This document shows, piece after piece, positions 35,296 through 43,922 of a DNA stretch of 64,000 bases. The stretch comes from an uncultured Alphaproteobacteria bacterium (lineage in GTDB: Bacteria; Pseudomonadota; Alphaproteobacteria; SP197). The notes beneath the pieces are model-generated. The model searched no databases. It saw nothing but the letters and a program-made list of their open reading frames with translations, and had not been told where the DNA came from. Position numbers and translations under genes: made by a program. The stretch is from positions 868,001 through 932,000 of the forward strand of contig OY282363.1 of assembly GCA_958295695.1 (NCBI GenBank), in the 5' to 3' direction. The number at the start of each line of letters is the position of its first letter. The first letter of the stretch is position 1.

Positions 35296-35646
35296 CTACG
35301 CATTGTCGCCCGTGGAAGCTGTCGAAGCCGAGTAATCTCGTGCCGATCCTGACGGCTCATCCGGCAGGTCTGGAGCGATCATGGAGATATCGCGGCGGAT
35401 TTCTTCGACTTCGTCCTCGCGCCCGGCAGCAATCAGGTCGCGCGCGAGGACCTGAGCGGCGAACAGCGAGGCCCGCGCGACACGGATCTCGGCCTGGGTA
35501 CGGGGCCATTCGCGGCGGTTGAGGGCCTCCATGGCGAGCTCGACGACGAGCCGGTTCGCCGAAACGTCGCGCTCCCTCGCGGCGTTTTCGATGCGGTCCC
35601 ATTGCTTGGGCGTGACCCGAATGTTCTTTTGCAGCGTCTTCATCAT
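35296..35646 (-). CDS. Ribbon-helix-helix protein, MobC-like
   Basis: 116 residues if ATG 35644-35646 is used; ATG 35641-35643 and an upstream TTG are alternatives and no ribosome site decides. LQKNIRVTPKQWDRIENAAR followed by RDVSANRLVVELAMEAL is the strand-helix-helix pattern. An acidic helix (EDEVEEIRRDISMI) and a Ser/Asp-rich tail complete it. Such proteins regulate plasmid genes or help relaxases at the origin of transfer. It lies left of a 630-bp gene-free stretch and reads the same way as the downstream module. Confidence 0.7.
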   Translation of the reverse strand: MMKTLQKNIRVTPKQWDRIENAARERDVSANRLVVELAMEALNRREWPRTQAEIRVARASLFAAQVLARDLIAAGREDEVEEIRRDISMIAPDLPDEPSGSARDYSASTASTGDNA

Positions 35647-35658
35647 GCGTTTCGGCAA

Positions 35659-36285
35659 TCCATCCGCGCGATTTCAAATGTAATCCTGGCCACGAAACCG
35701 TCGAACGCTCCCGACGCCGCACCCGTCGAGAACCTCGTTCGCGGACCGCCGAAGCGCTCGGACGCAGCCTGTCGTCAAGATACCAGATTGGTAGCCGTCA
35801 TCAACCAGCGCGTCTCTGCGCGCGCCCATTTTGAGCGCTCGCCGGGGGACTGGCTATTTTCCACTCCGGCGGAAGAACCGGCGTCACCGCCGTGTGTGAC
35901 GCCCAGCCGATTGATATCGTTCACGTATGCTCCGGGCATTCGGGGGGCTACCGATTTGGTCGCACCCATCCCGGCACGACAGGCGGGCGCGGGGCTGCGA
36001 TCGATCATGGCGGAGCGCGGTCAAGCGCACGTTTTCGCAGCCTTTTCAATACCTTGCAGCGTGCTGCGTTCAGGTGTGGAGCGAACCGGCTTCCATGCCG
36101 TGATCGTACCCTGGATGTCTTGAGAAGGGATTGGGGCCGCGAGTCCGGCGAGGGGAGCGGGCCGGCGTGGACGCGACGGTGGGTCGCGCGGGCGGCGGCG
36201 CCGACGCGGGGGATGTCGCGCGGCGGTGGTGAGGCGGGGAAGAAGGGCCGATCCCGTGGCGGGGACCGGCCTTGGGTGGTTTCGC
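35659..36285. other. Gene-free stretch, 627 bp
   Basis: No coding frame with family features. Near the right end, GGCCGATCCCGTGGCGGGGACCGGCC (36247-36272) forms a long GC stem that could end the leftward DUF2493 transcript. Its position between a MobC-like gene and the replication-style module would suit an origin of transfer, but no nick motif was recognised. Confidence 0.4.
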
Positions 36286-37284
36286 TCAGGCGGCGACGCG
36301 GTGGACGGGGATGCCGAGCCGGCGCGCCTTGTCGACGAGGTTCTCGGTGATGCCGGAACCGGGGAAGGCGACGACGCCCTTGGGGAGGAGGTTGAGGAGG
36401 TCGTCGTTGCGGCGGAAGGGTGCGGCGCGTCCGTGGCGGTCCCAGTCGGGCTTGCAGACGATCTGGTGGACGTGGTTGCGCTCGGCCCATGAGGCGGCGA
36501 TCTTCTCGGCTCCGGGGCCGCCGCCGTGGACAAGGATCACGTCGGCGTGTCGGGTCTTGACGCGATCGAGGGTGTTCCAGATGGCGCTGACGTCCTCGGC
36601 CTCCTTGCCGCCGGCGACGGCGACGAGGGTTCCGTCGGGGAGGTGGGCGCGGGTCTCGCGGTCCTTGCGGGCGCGGATGAAGTCGCGTGCGTCGATGGCT
36701 GCGGAGGTGAGCTTGCCGGTCTGGCTGGCGTGCGAGCCGTGACGGGGCCGCCACTGTTCGCCGGTCTCGGCGCGGTAGGCGTCGGCGGCGAAGTCGCGGA
36801 GCTTCTCGAAGGCGTCGCGTCGGTCTCCGAGGTTGTGTGCGCGCTCGGTGATGCGTTCGAGTTCCCAGGACTTGACTTCGGTTCCGTCCTGGGCGCGTCC
36901 GAGTTCGCGCATCTCGGGGGCGAGCCTGTCGACGGCGCGGTCGAGGCGCTGGACCTGTGCGTGGAAGGTGTTGACGAAGCCCCAGAGGAGGCACTCGCGC
37001 TCGTCGGCGAGCTGGGTTCCGTCGGGGGCGACGGTCTCGATCAGGGCGTGGAAGGTCTGCTCGATGCCGGCGATGGCCTCGTCCTGGTCCCAGACGGGTC
37101 GGTTGTCGGGTTCGTCGGGACCGGGGGTTGCGCCGTGGAGCCTGGCGAGTTCGCAGACGGCGGCGGTGGGGGAGGCGGTGTGTCCGGGTTCGCGGTCGTC
37201 GCCGGTGGTGCCGTCGAAGCCGGCCTTGGCGAAGGCGTCGGCCATCGTGGTGTCGGCGGTCTTGGTGTTGTCGAAGCGGTTCAT
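36286..37284 (-). CDS. DUF2493 (YspA/SLOG-like) protein, copy 2
   Basis: 332 residues from ATG 37282-37284, GGAG 8 bases upstream. From residue 50 on it parallels the copy at 1387-2307 closely: LADERECLLWGFVNTFHAQV, RAQDGTEVKSWELERIT, GEQWRPRHGSHASQ, then VAVAGGKEAEDV, ILVHGGGPGAEKIAASWA and CKPDWDRHGRAAPFRRND. The N-terminal 45 residues differ and are longer. It is the last gene of the seven-gene leftward series that starts at 41590. The SLOG-type domain suggests nucleotide-ligand binding; function unknown. Confidence 0.85.
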   Translation of the reverse strand: MNRFDNTKTADTTMADAFAKAGFDGTTGDDREPGHTASPTAAVCELARLHGATPGPDEPDNRPVWDQDEAIAGIEQTFHALIETVAPDGTQLADERECLLWGFVNTFHAQVQRLDRAVDRLAPEMRELGRAQDGTEVKSWELERITERAHNLGDRRDAFEKLRDFAADAYRAETGEQWRPRHGSHASQTGKLTSAAIDARDFIRARKDRETRAHLPDGTLVAVAGGKEAEDVSAIWNTLDRVKTRHADVILVHGGGPGAEKIAASWAERNHVHQIVCKPDWDRHGRAAPFRRNDDLLNLLPKGVVAFPGSGITENLVDKARRLGIPVHRVAA

Positions 37285-37680
37285 GACGATCTCCAGTTCA
37301 GAGGTTGATCCAACGGGACGGTGTGCCCCGTCGTGATGTCTGGTTGGGACACGCGCGCGCAACGGAGCCACGACGGCCGCAATGCCAGCGCCGGGGAGCC
37401 GTCCGATGGTGCGGGCGCACAAGCGAGCGGAGCGAGTGCGGAGCCACGGTCGGACGGCTTCCCGGCGCTCCTTGGCATTGCGAGTCGTTGCCGAAGCGAA
37501 GCGGAGGACCCGCGTAGCGGGTTGGCGAAGGGAGCACGCGTGGCACGATCGGACATCACGACGGGAGGCTGTGTTTCTCCACCCGCACGGCCCCCTTACG
37601 GCGTTGCCGCCGGCACGGCGCCGGGGGATCGGGCGGAGGCGGTTCGGAGGGCCTCCAGGCGCCCGCGGTCATCGTCGCGG
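37285..37680 (-). repeat. Conserved leader/spacer upstream of DUF2493, copy 2
   Basis: No gene. It matches 2308-2724 in order: repeated AGCGAG purine tracts, GGAGCCACGGTCG, then the stem ACCCGC-GTA-GCGGGT (37508-37522) and GTGGCAC. The stem is kept while its loop and surrounding bases differ, which argues for a selected structure. Confidence 0.5.
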
Positions 37681-37905
37681 TCACCAGAGCGGGTGGGTGC
37701 GGACGAGACGCTCGGCGACCTCGCGGACGCGGGCGCGGTCATGGACGCGGACGGGTCCGCGCCGGTCCTCGTCGAGATGGACGACGTAGTAGTGCGCGCC
37801 CGGCTCGAGACAGTCGGGCTGGCGGTAGATGTCCCCGACGTGATCGCCGTCGTGATAGATGCGCGACTCGTCGGGAGCGATACGCTTGAAGGTGACGCGA
37901 TCCAT
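37681..37905 (-). CDS. Small conserved protein, 74 aa, copy 2
   Basis: 74 residues from ATG 37903-37905, with AAGGAC upstream. It reads MDRVTFKRIAPDESRIYHDG, VGDIYRQPD, RGPVRVHDRARVREVAERLV, THPLW. Length and motifs equal the copy at 2725-2949, with about 60 percent identity by eye, so the two copies have diverged under constraint. Unknown function; it is always next to DUF2493. Confidence 0.75.
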   Translation of the reverse strand: MDRVTFKRIAPDESRIYHDGDHVGDIYRQPDCLEPGAHYYVVHLDEDRRGPVRVHDRARVREVAERLVRTHPLW

Positions 37906-38021
37906 GGCGCTGTCCTTTCCGTGGTTGGCGAAGCCGGATGGCTTGCGCGGCGCGCCGGGGGCTGGCTCTCTCTCCGCCCCCCGTGGCGGTCGCCCCGCTC
38001 CCCGCTTCCCTCCACTCCCGT

Positions 38022-39044
38022 TCAACGCGCCGGCCCGCAAACGAGCGCCCCGCCCGCGTTCACGGCGCGCCCGCGAGCCGGGGCATGGAACAGGGGCGCG
38101 ATCCTGGCGGCGAGCGCTTGCGCGCCGAATGCGACCAGATCGTCGTTGAAGTCGCCGCGTTCGGGGACGACGACGGCGGTGGGAACGCCCAGGTCGCGGC
38201 AGCGCCGCCGGAGGCGGTCGGCGGCGCGTTGGCCCTCGGCGTCGTTGTCGCGGGCGATGACGAGGCGGGCGAGGCCGGAAGGCGGCGCGAAGGCGCCGAG
38301 GCTCCCGGCCGAGAGCGCGGCGGCGGCGGGGATGGCGGGGACTGCCGTAACCAGGGAGAGCACGGTCTCGATGCCCTCGCCGACGAGCAGGGTGCCGTGA
38401 CCGGGGCTGCCGAAGCGGACGGCGCGGCCGTGGACGTGGCCGAGCGCCTTGCGTGGATGCGCGACCTGGGCCTTGGCGGGCGCGGCCGGATCGAGCCAGG
38501 TGCGATGGATGCCGTCGATGGCGCCGTCGTCGTCGGCGACGGCGGCGACGAGCGCCGGCAGGCGTCGGAAGCCACGGCGGTCGCGGTAGTCGAGGGCGGG
38601 ATGGAAGCGCAGCGCGGGGAAGCGGCAGCGGTGGATGGCGCGGGTATGGAGATAGTCCTCGGCGTGGGTGCCGTCGATGGCGCGGCAGGCGCGCCAGAGG
38701 CGGCGTGCGGCCTCGATGCGGTCGTATGCGCCGGCCTCGCCGCCGGCGGGGGCCGCCGGCATGGCGAGGAAGGCGCGGGCTTCGTCGAGGGCGGGCTTGA
38801 GGGACGCCGTGCCGATGCCGAGACGGATGAGGTCGAGCAGGTCGCCATGCTCGCCGGTGGCGGCGTCGGTCCACTTGCCGGGTGCGCCGGGCGGGGCGAG
38901 GCGAACGAACAGGGAGCGGCCCTTGGCGCCGTATACGTCGCCGCAGGTCCAGTAGCGGTCCTGCTTGCGGCCGTTGGGAAGGTAGCGCCGGCAGACCTGC
39001 TCGGCGCGCCGGGCGAGGGCGGCGGCGATATCGGTGGCGTTCAT
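38022..39044 (-). CDS. Toprim-domain protein, plasmid primase-like
   Basis: 340 residues from ATG 39042-39044, with GGAGGGAG 5 bases upstream. The N-terminal part (RYLPNGRKQDRYWTCGDVYG, GEHGDLLDLI) resembles the DNA-binding start of primase-like proteins. A middle region with YLHTRAIHRCRFPALRFHP follows. The Toprim domain has LLVGEGIETVLSLV (catalytic Glu) and LVIARDNDAEGQRAADRLR (DxD-type acidic pair). Toprim proteins of this size on plasmids and islands are usually primases or primase-helicase partners. It belongs to the ssb transcription unit; the first copy of the module lacks it. Confidence 0.85.
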   Translation of the reverse strand: MNATDIAAALARRAEQVCRRYLPNGRKQDRYWTCGDVYGAKGRSLFVRLAPPGAPGKWTDAATGEHGDLLDLIRLGIGTASLKPALDEARAFLAMPAAPAGGEAGAYDRIEAARRLWRACRAIDGTHAEDYLHTRAIHRCRFPALRFHPALDYRDRRGFRRLPALVAAVADDDGAIDGIHRTWLDPAAPAKAQVAHPRKALGHVHGRAVRFGSPGHGTLLVGEGIETVLSLVTAVPAIPAAAALSAGSLGAFAPPSGLARLVIARDNDAEGQRAADRLRRRCRDLGVPTAVVVPERGDFNDDLVAFGAQALAARIAPLFHAPARGRAVNAGGALVCGPAR

Positions 39045-39252
39045 GGCGGCTCCCTCCGGGGATTGCGGGACGCGCCGTCCCGGCCCACCCCCGGCCTCTC
39101 GCCGGCGCGCGGCGGGCGGGCGATGCGCGAAGCGCGAGCACGGTCGTTCCGCCGGCCAGAAGCGAGAGGCGGTGGACTCCGACCGGCGGGCAAAGAAAAA
39201 GGGCCGACGCGCGAGGCGCCGGCCCGAGTGGGAGGGAGGAGAGGAAGGCCCG

Positions 39253-39687
39253 CTAGAACGGGATCTCGTCGCCGATCTCGTCCGCCGCCTGGACGGCCTC
39301 GTTACCGGCCGCGGGCGCCGGGGCGGGGGTGCCGTTGGGCTTGTCGAGGAACTGCACGCGCCCGCCCGGGACCAGCATGATCTCGGTCGAGAAGCGGTCG
39401 GTGTCCTCGCCATCCTTGCGCCAGCGCCGGCTCTGCAGCTTGCCCGCGACGTAGACCAGCCGGCCCTTGCGAGCGTGCTTCTCCAGCATCGCGACCAGCC
39501 CGTCCTGGAAGGTGACCACCCGGTGCCACTCGGTGCGGTCGCGGCGCTCGCCGGAGTTCTTGTCGATGTAGCTCTCGTCGGTGGCGATGCTGAGGTTGGC
39601 CACACGCCCGCCGTTGGCGAGGTGATTGACGGTGACGTCGGCGCCGAGGCGGCCGATGATCTCCGCGCGGTTGAGTCCGAATGCCAT
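39253..39687 (-). CDS. ssb: Single-stranded DNA-binding protein, copy 2
   Basis: 144 residues from ATG 39685-39687, with AGGAGA 7 bases upstream. OB-fold: NRAEIIGRLGADVTVNH, TEWHRVVTFQDGLVAMLEKH, GRLVYVAGKLQSRRWRKDGED, VPGGRVQFLDKPNG. The tail ends GDEIPF, the partner-binding acidic tip. It is close to the ssb at 3057-3512 in the OB domain and differs in linker and tip. It probably serves replication or transfer of element B alongside the Toprim protein. Confidence 0.95.
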   Translation of the reverse strand: MAFGLNRAEIIGRLGADVTVNHLANGGRVANLSIATDESYIDKNSGERRDRTEWHRVVTFQDGLVAMLEKHARKGRLVYVAGKLQSRRWRKDGEDTDRFSTEIMLVPGGRVQFLDKPNGTPAPAPAAGNEAVQAADEIGDEIPF

Positions 39688-39785
39688 GATCGTGTCTCCT
39701 GGTTGCTGACGTTGGGTTGGCGAACGGGTCCGGTCTCTCTCGATCCCTTCCCGTTCACCTTCTCCAAGCCCTTCTCCAACTCTCG

Positions 39786-39956
39786 TCATCCGTCCGCGCC
39801 GGCGCCGGGAGAGAGGCCCCGGAGTTCGCGGATCGCCCGGACCGGCAGTCCGATCTCGGCGAGCAGCCGGTCGCTGGCGAAGGACGGTTGGAAGTCGTCG
39901 TCGTTGCCGTCGGCGAGGCGGACGGCGGTCGGTGTCTCGAAGAGGTCGTCGAACAT
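39786..39956 (-). CDS. 56-aa acidic protein, copy 2
   Basis: 56 residues from ATG 39954-39956 after GGGAGC. MFDDLFETPTAVRLADGN is followed by the same sequence as in the other two copies. It lies between the zinc-ribbon gene and ssb in the only complete version of the module. It is strongly conserved among copies although ssb and DUF2493 have diverged, so either these duplications are recent or the sequence is constrained. Function unknown. Confidence 0.7.
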   Translation of the reverse strand: MFDDLFETPTAVRLADGNDDDFQPSFASDRLLAEIGLPVRAIRELRGLSPGAGADG

Positions 39957-40174
39957 GGAAAGCTCCCGTGATGGAGGGGTCGGGAACGCCGCCGGGTGGG
40001 AGTCTCCCTCCCGACCTCGGGGCGCTCGCCCCTTCCAGGCTTTCCACTCCTCGTCTTTCCAGCCCGGGAACCGCGCCGACCGGTCGCGCCGGGCAAGGCG
40101 GGCAACCCGCGTGGCGGCTCATGGGACTCGCCGTGCGGCCGTGGTGGGTTCGGGGCCAGCCCCCGGCGCGGGGG

Positions 40175-41179
40175 TCACTCGTATGCGGTGAAGGCGGCCA
40201 TCGGCGAGACGTCGCCGAGCACCTCGACTTGGTCGAAGGACAGCCTGGCGAAGGCGAGGCAGGCGGCGACCTCGGCCAGGCTCTCGAACGTCCCGTGGTC
40301 CTCGCCGGTCGCAATCTCGATGACGGTGTACCGGGCCGGCCAGAGAGGGATGCCGCGGAAGTGGTCCGAGCGTTCGTAGGACCGGCGCGCGCAGGGTTCG
40401 CACCTTGCCGCCCCCTGCGAGGGCTGTCCGCAGTCGGTGCAAAGGCCCCGCGCCCGCCGCCTGGCGTAGCGCTTGCGGCTGGCGGCGTTCTTCCGCCGAT
40501 GGCGCCCGGCCTCCAGCGCGGCGCATCGGCCGCAGCGCGAGGCGCCGTCGAACGTGGCCTCCCCGCATCGGCCGCACAGGCCGTCCATCCGCCGCGCGGC
40601 CCACTGCCGGCGTTCGCCCGCGCGCCGCGCCTCGCGGCACGGCTCGCAGGCCGCGCCGCCCTCGACCGGCGGGCGCAAGCCGCACCGGGTACACAGGCCG
40701 GCCTCGCGACGCGCTTCATAGAGCCGCCTGGCCGTGCCGCGCGCGTTGCGCCGCCGCTCCTTCGGGTCGCGCCCGCCGTAGAGCTTGCCCGCGGCCTTGG
40801 CCTTCGCGTAGCGGGCGCGTTCGGCCGCACGCCGCTTCTCGGCGCAACATCGGCACAAGGTACGATCGGGCGCGGGCGGCTCCTTGCCGCAATTGGCGCA
40901 CAGGCCCTGGGCGATGCGCTCGGCGGTGCGCCGCCGCTCGCGCGCGCGTTCCGTCTCGGGGTTCCTGTAGCGGGGCTCGCCGGCGGCCCGGCGCTTCGCG
41001 TCCCGGACGCGTTCGGCCTCGCGCCGCTTCCCGGCGCAGGGCGCGCACAGCCGGCGCTCGGGCTCGGGCGGCTCCTTGCCGCAATTCGGGCACAGGCCCT
41101 GGGCGATACGCTCGGCGGTGCGCCGCCGGAACCGTTCCCGGTCGCGCGCGCGGCCCTCCTCGGGGTCCTTGTAAGCCAT
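40175..41179 (-). CDS. Protein with five tandem zinc-ribbons
   Basis: 334 residues. Five units of the form GLCxxCGxxPP...CxxC occur: CPNCGKEPPE...CAPC, CANCGKEPPA...CRCC, CTRCGLRPPV...CEPC, CGRCGEATFD...CGRC and CTDCGQPSQG...CEPC. They are separated by strongly basic helices (RRTAERIAQG and similar). The last 75 residues are a different, beta-rich domain (HFRGIPLWPARYTVIEIATG to FTAYE). This looks like a nucleic-acid-binding scaffold, with ribbons multiplied by internal duplication. The C-terminal third is repeated at 14081-14482. It is second in the leftward series. No family name is known to me. Confidence 0.8.
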   Translation of the reverse strand: MAYKDPEEGRARDRERFRRRTAERIAQGLCPNCGKEPPEPERRLCAPCAGKRREAERVRDAKRRAAGEPRYRNPETERARERRRTAERIAQGLCANCGKEPPAPDRTLCRCCAEKRRAAERARYAKAKAAGKLYGGRDPKERRRNARGTARRLYEARREAGLCTRCGLRPPVEGGAACEPCREARRAGERRQWAARRMDGLCGRCGEATFDGASRCGRCAALEAGRHRRKNAASRKRYARRRARGLCTDCGQPSQGAARCEPCARRSYERSDHFRGIPLWPARYTVIEIATGEDHGTFESLAEVAACLAFARLSFDQVEVLGDVSPMAAFTAYE

Positions 41180-41266
41180 GTCGGCGTCCTCCCGGCCGGG
41201 GTTGAAGTCCAGGCGAGGGACGCCCGGCCGGCGCGGGGCCGGCGGGATGTCCCCGAAGAACGCCGC

Positions 41267-41590
41267 TCAGCCCCGCTTGCGCTCCACGAACAGGCCAGTG
41301 GCGAGGTCGCCCCAGTACTGGACGCCGCCCTCGATGCGCATTCCGGTGCAGACGATGATCTCGTTGCGCGCGGGCCGCATCGCCCGCACGGCCTTCAGCG
41401 ACACGATCTCCCCCTTCGCCTTGCGCCGGCCCTTCTTCGTCGCCGGCGTGTCGCCGGGCCGGCGACGTATCTCGCCGTCGGCCATGGACTGGAAGCGCTC
41501 GACCACGTAGCGGTCGTCCTCGAGGCCGCGACCGAACAGGTGGGTCAGGATCGTGCGGGAGTTTCCGGGAACCGCGATCGCTGCGTGCAT
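41267..41590 (-). CDS. 107-aa protein heading the replication-style module
   Basis: 107 residues from ATG 41588-41590, preceded by AAGGAG with ideal spacing. It starts MHAAIAVPGNSRTILTHLFG, has a Lys/Arg-rich middle (PATKKGRRKAKGEIVSLKAV) and ends GVQYWGDLATGLFVERKRG. Small, basic and beta-rich, with no domain I recognise. It is first in the leftward set 41590-36286, so it may act early in that unit. Confidence 0.6.
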   Translation of the reverse strand: MHAAIAVPGNSRTILTHLFGRGLEDDRYVVERFQSMADGEIRRRPGDTPATKKGRRKAKGEIVSLKAVRAMRPARNEIIVCTGMRIEGGVQYWGDLATGLFVERKRG

Positions 41591-42187
41591 GGCGCCGTCT
41601 CCTTCATGCCGGTGTCGGGGAACGGCGGGGATGTCCTCGCCCGGACATCCGGCCGCCGCCCCGCTCACGGCCCAACCCGGACTCTTCGCGGCGCGCGGGG
41701 CATGGGCGGAAGGCTCGGTCAACCGGTGAAGCGGCTATCGAAGAGGCGGGCACCGCCGCCGTGCCGCAGGCGACAAGGGTTGCTCGGCAATGGCTGCCCG
41801 GGCCCGGCGGCGTGATCGGATGGACTGTCGGCGCTGGTGTTACGGTGTCACGAACGCACCGTCATGGGCGTCGGGAAAGCTCGCATGGCCGGACGATACA
41901 CGGTCCAGATCGAGTGCGAACGAGGTCGACGGCACGACCGGATGGTGGGCCGTCACGACGAAGACGTGCATCACGCCCAATGGCCCGATCTGCGCGATGT
42001 CGAGCTGGCCCGGCGCGCAACCGATGTTCCACGGTGTGCCGTCCGGCTACGATTTAAGGACCCAACATGGAGCCGCTCGCCAGGCACCAGTCGGTCAACC
42101 AGGACGCGACCGATCGTCTTCATGGGGAACCTGACGATGTCCAACGCCGCCCTGCAGGGCGTCATGCACGCATAGGGGAGACCAGCG
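41591..42187. other. Gene-poor stretch between divergent units
   Basis: About 600 bp between the leftward module and the rightward phage-like genes. Rightward frames at 41837-42175 are open, one ending FMGNLTMSNAALQGVMHA just before the next gene, and could be decayed phage sequence. I cannot assign them. The promoter of the leftward module should be near 41600-41700. Confidence 0.35.
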
Positions 42188-42666
42188 ATGTCCATCCACC
42201 ACGCCACCGCGCCGCTCGCCGGCGCGCGGCTCGACTCCACCGCGCCCGCCGCCGAGCACGCGCCGGGCACGCGGGTCGCCAGCTCCGAGGGCACCGAATG
42301 GGTCTATGTCCAGGCCGCCGGCGCGATCGCCCGCTACGATTACGTCACCGTCGACGAGGCCTTCCAGGCCGCTTCCGGCACCAAGGCGGCGGTCGATGAC
42401 GGTCACGAGATCGACATCGCCCAGACCGCGTTCGCCGACGACGCCTTCGGCTGGGTGGCGCCCGCGGCCAGGGGGCGGGGCTGAAGGTCAACGTGCTGGC
42501 GAACTGCGCCGCCGACGCCGCGCTCCACACCTCGGCGCGGGCGGGCAAGCTCGACGACGCCGCGGCGGCCCAGACCAGGATCGAGGGGGTGACGATCACC
42601 GCGGCCAACGCCGCCGCCGCCGCCCGCCCGGCGATCCTCACCCACCCCCGTTCGGCCTCCTTCTAG
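42188..42666 (+). pseudogene. Phage capsid-decoration-like protein, frameshifted
   Basis: From ATG 42188 (GGGGAG upstream) the frame gives GTRVASSEGTEWVYVQAAGA, YDYVTVDEAFQAASGTKAAV and AFADDAFGWVAPA, then stops at 42484. The continuation LKVNVLANCAADAALHTSAR, then AQTRIEGVTITAANAAAAAR, ending in TAG 42664-42666, is in another frame; the shift falls in the G-rich run near 42470-42480. Together they read like a small beta-rich virion surface protein of tailed phages. Broken unless the shift is a sequencing error. Confidence 0.6.
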
Positions 42667-42772
42667 GCCGCCCGGGGGTCCGGCCCGCGGATGCGCGAAT
42701 TGATTTCTGGGCGCGGGGCACCATAATGAACCTGGGAGAGCGGATGGAGCGGTCGCGCGATCGCGGCCAGCG

Positions 42773-43210
42773 ATGGGAGGACGCACTCGGGTGGCTGCCG
42801 CGGGATCTGGCGTCGGTGAACCGAAGCCGCGCCAAGAGGATGTCGAGATCGCGCGGATCGCCGCGCGGCACGATGTGCTGAGCAAGATGTTGCCGGCGGT
42901 GGCAAAGTACGGACTTCCGTCCTTCTTCTTTTATTTGTCCGTGTCCGAGCTTGCCGGGGAGGTGACTCATGCGGACATAAAACTGCTTTTGCAACTGCCG
43001 ATCGCGAAGGGCGTCGTCTGGGCGGCGGTGGTCTGTGCTCTGTCGGTGGCTTTCGGGTTTGGCGGGGTGCTATACGGCTGGAATCAGCGGAAGTTGGCTC
43101 GCGATACGGTGGAGTTTTTGGCGGCCGGCAAGATCGCGGCGGAACGTAAGATAGACAAGGATCGCAGTTCGAGTGGGTTGACTGCGCGAGGAGAGACCCC
43201 GGAGGACTGA
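42773..43210 (+). CDS. Two-helix membrane protein, unknown
   Basis: 145 residues if ATG 42773 is right; the N-terminal 20 residues may be wrong, since an overlapping frame (from 42726, MNLGERMERSRDRGQRWEDA) also looks natural and could be joined by a frameshift. Hydrophobic segments lie at about residues 46-58 and 79-102 (VVWAAVVCALSVAFGFGGVL). A charged tail follows (ERKIDKDRSSS). The next membrane protein starts 16 bp downstream. It sits among phage-like remnants. Confidence 0.5.
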   Translation: MGGRTRVAAAGSGVGEPKPRQEDVEIARIAARHDVLSKMLPAVAKYGLPSFFFYLSVSELAGEVTHADIKLLLQLPIAKGVVWAAVVCALSVAFGFGGVLYGWNQRKLARDTVEFLAAGKIAAERKIDKDRSSSGLTARGETPED

Positions 43211-43226
43211 CCCCGGAGGACTGACC

Positions 43227-43772
43227 ATGGAAGCGCTGTTCAAATCGATGGCTTGGCTGGGGGTGGCCCTGCTCGCTTGGCAGTTCTACGGCCCCCACCG
43301 TCAATACTGGATCGACCGGACCCGTTACCGGTTGTTCGCCGCGCGGGACGGCTTGTTCCAGGCGGCGGCGGACGAGGTGCTTCCGTTCGATGCGGAAGCC
43401 TATGACCTCACCAGAAACACGCTGAACGGGATGATCCGATTCGTCGAGGAGCTCGGTTTCTGGCGTCTTTTGCTGATGGCCACGAACCGCCGGATGCGTG
43501 ACCTTGGCCGCGAATACAGTGAGCGGCATTCGCGGTCGATTCGGGACTTGTCGCCGGAGGGGCGGCGGGCGATCGAAAAGGCGTTGATCGAAGCTAACGA
43601 GGCGGTGCTCCGTTATCTGGTTGCGACGTCGTTCCCGTTGTTCGTCCTGTCCTGGGTTGTCTTCGCTGGTCATCGACTCGAGTCGGCAAGACAGAGCCTG
43701 AACCGGCGTTCGGAACCCGCTCTCCGCGTGGCGAACGCGCAGGCGTATTCCAACAGCCGCGGCGGCAATTAG
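43227..43772 (+). CDS. Membrane protein, unknown
   Basis: 181 residues from ATG 43227, GGAGGAC upstream. An N-terminal helix (residues 4-20), a soluble helical middle (AARDGLFQAAADEVLPFDAE), and a second hydrophobic segment near residue 131 (YLVATSFPLFVLSWVVFAGH). No known family. It follows the 42773 gene closely and precedes a strong terminator, so the two form a small unit. Confidence 0.6.
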   Translation: MEALFKSMAWLGVALLAWQFYGPHRQYWIDRTRYRLFAARDGLFQAAADEVLPFDAEAYDLTRNTLNGMIRFVEELGFWRLLLMATNRRMRDLGREYSERHSRSIRDLSPEGRRAIEKALIEANEAVLRYLVATSFPLFVLSWVVFAGHRLESARQSLNRRSEPALRVANAQAYSNSRGGN

Positions 43773-43871
43773 CGGGGGTATATCGGCTCCGCCGCGGCTT
43801 GAGCGCCTCCGGCGTGTAACCGAATCCGCGTGCGGGGCGTCCGGGAACGGGGCCCCGACCGCGCATCGACG

Positions 43872-43897
43872 GGCGGCCTTCCGGGCCGCCTTTTTTT
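43872..43897 (+). terminator. Rho-independent terminator
   Basis: GGCGGCC (43872-43878), loop TTCCG, GGCCGCC (43884-43890), then seven T. It ends the two membrane-protein genes and stands 26 bp before the next start. Confidence 0.85.
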
Positions 43898-43922
43898 CGA
43901 CCGTCTCACATGAGAGGAACGG

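Noticed and set aside
39932..41815. A 627-codon plus-strand frame
   Set aside because: Antisense of the zinc-ribbon gene; its repeated look only mirrors the ribbons.
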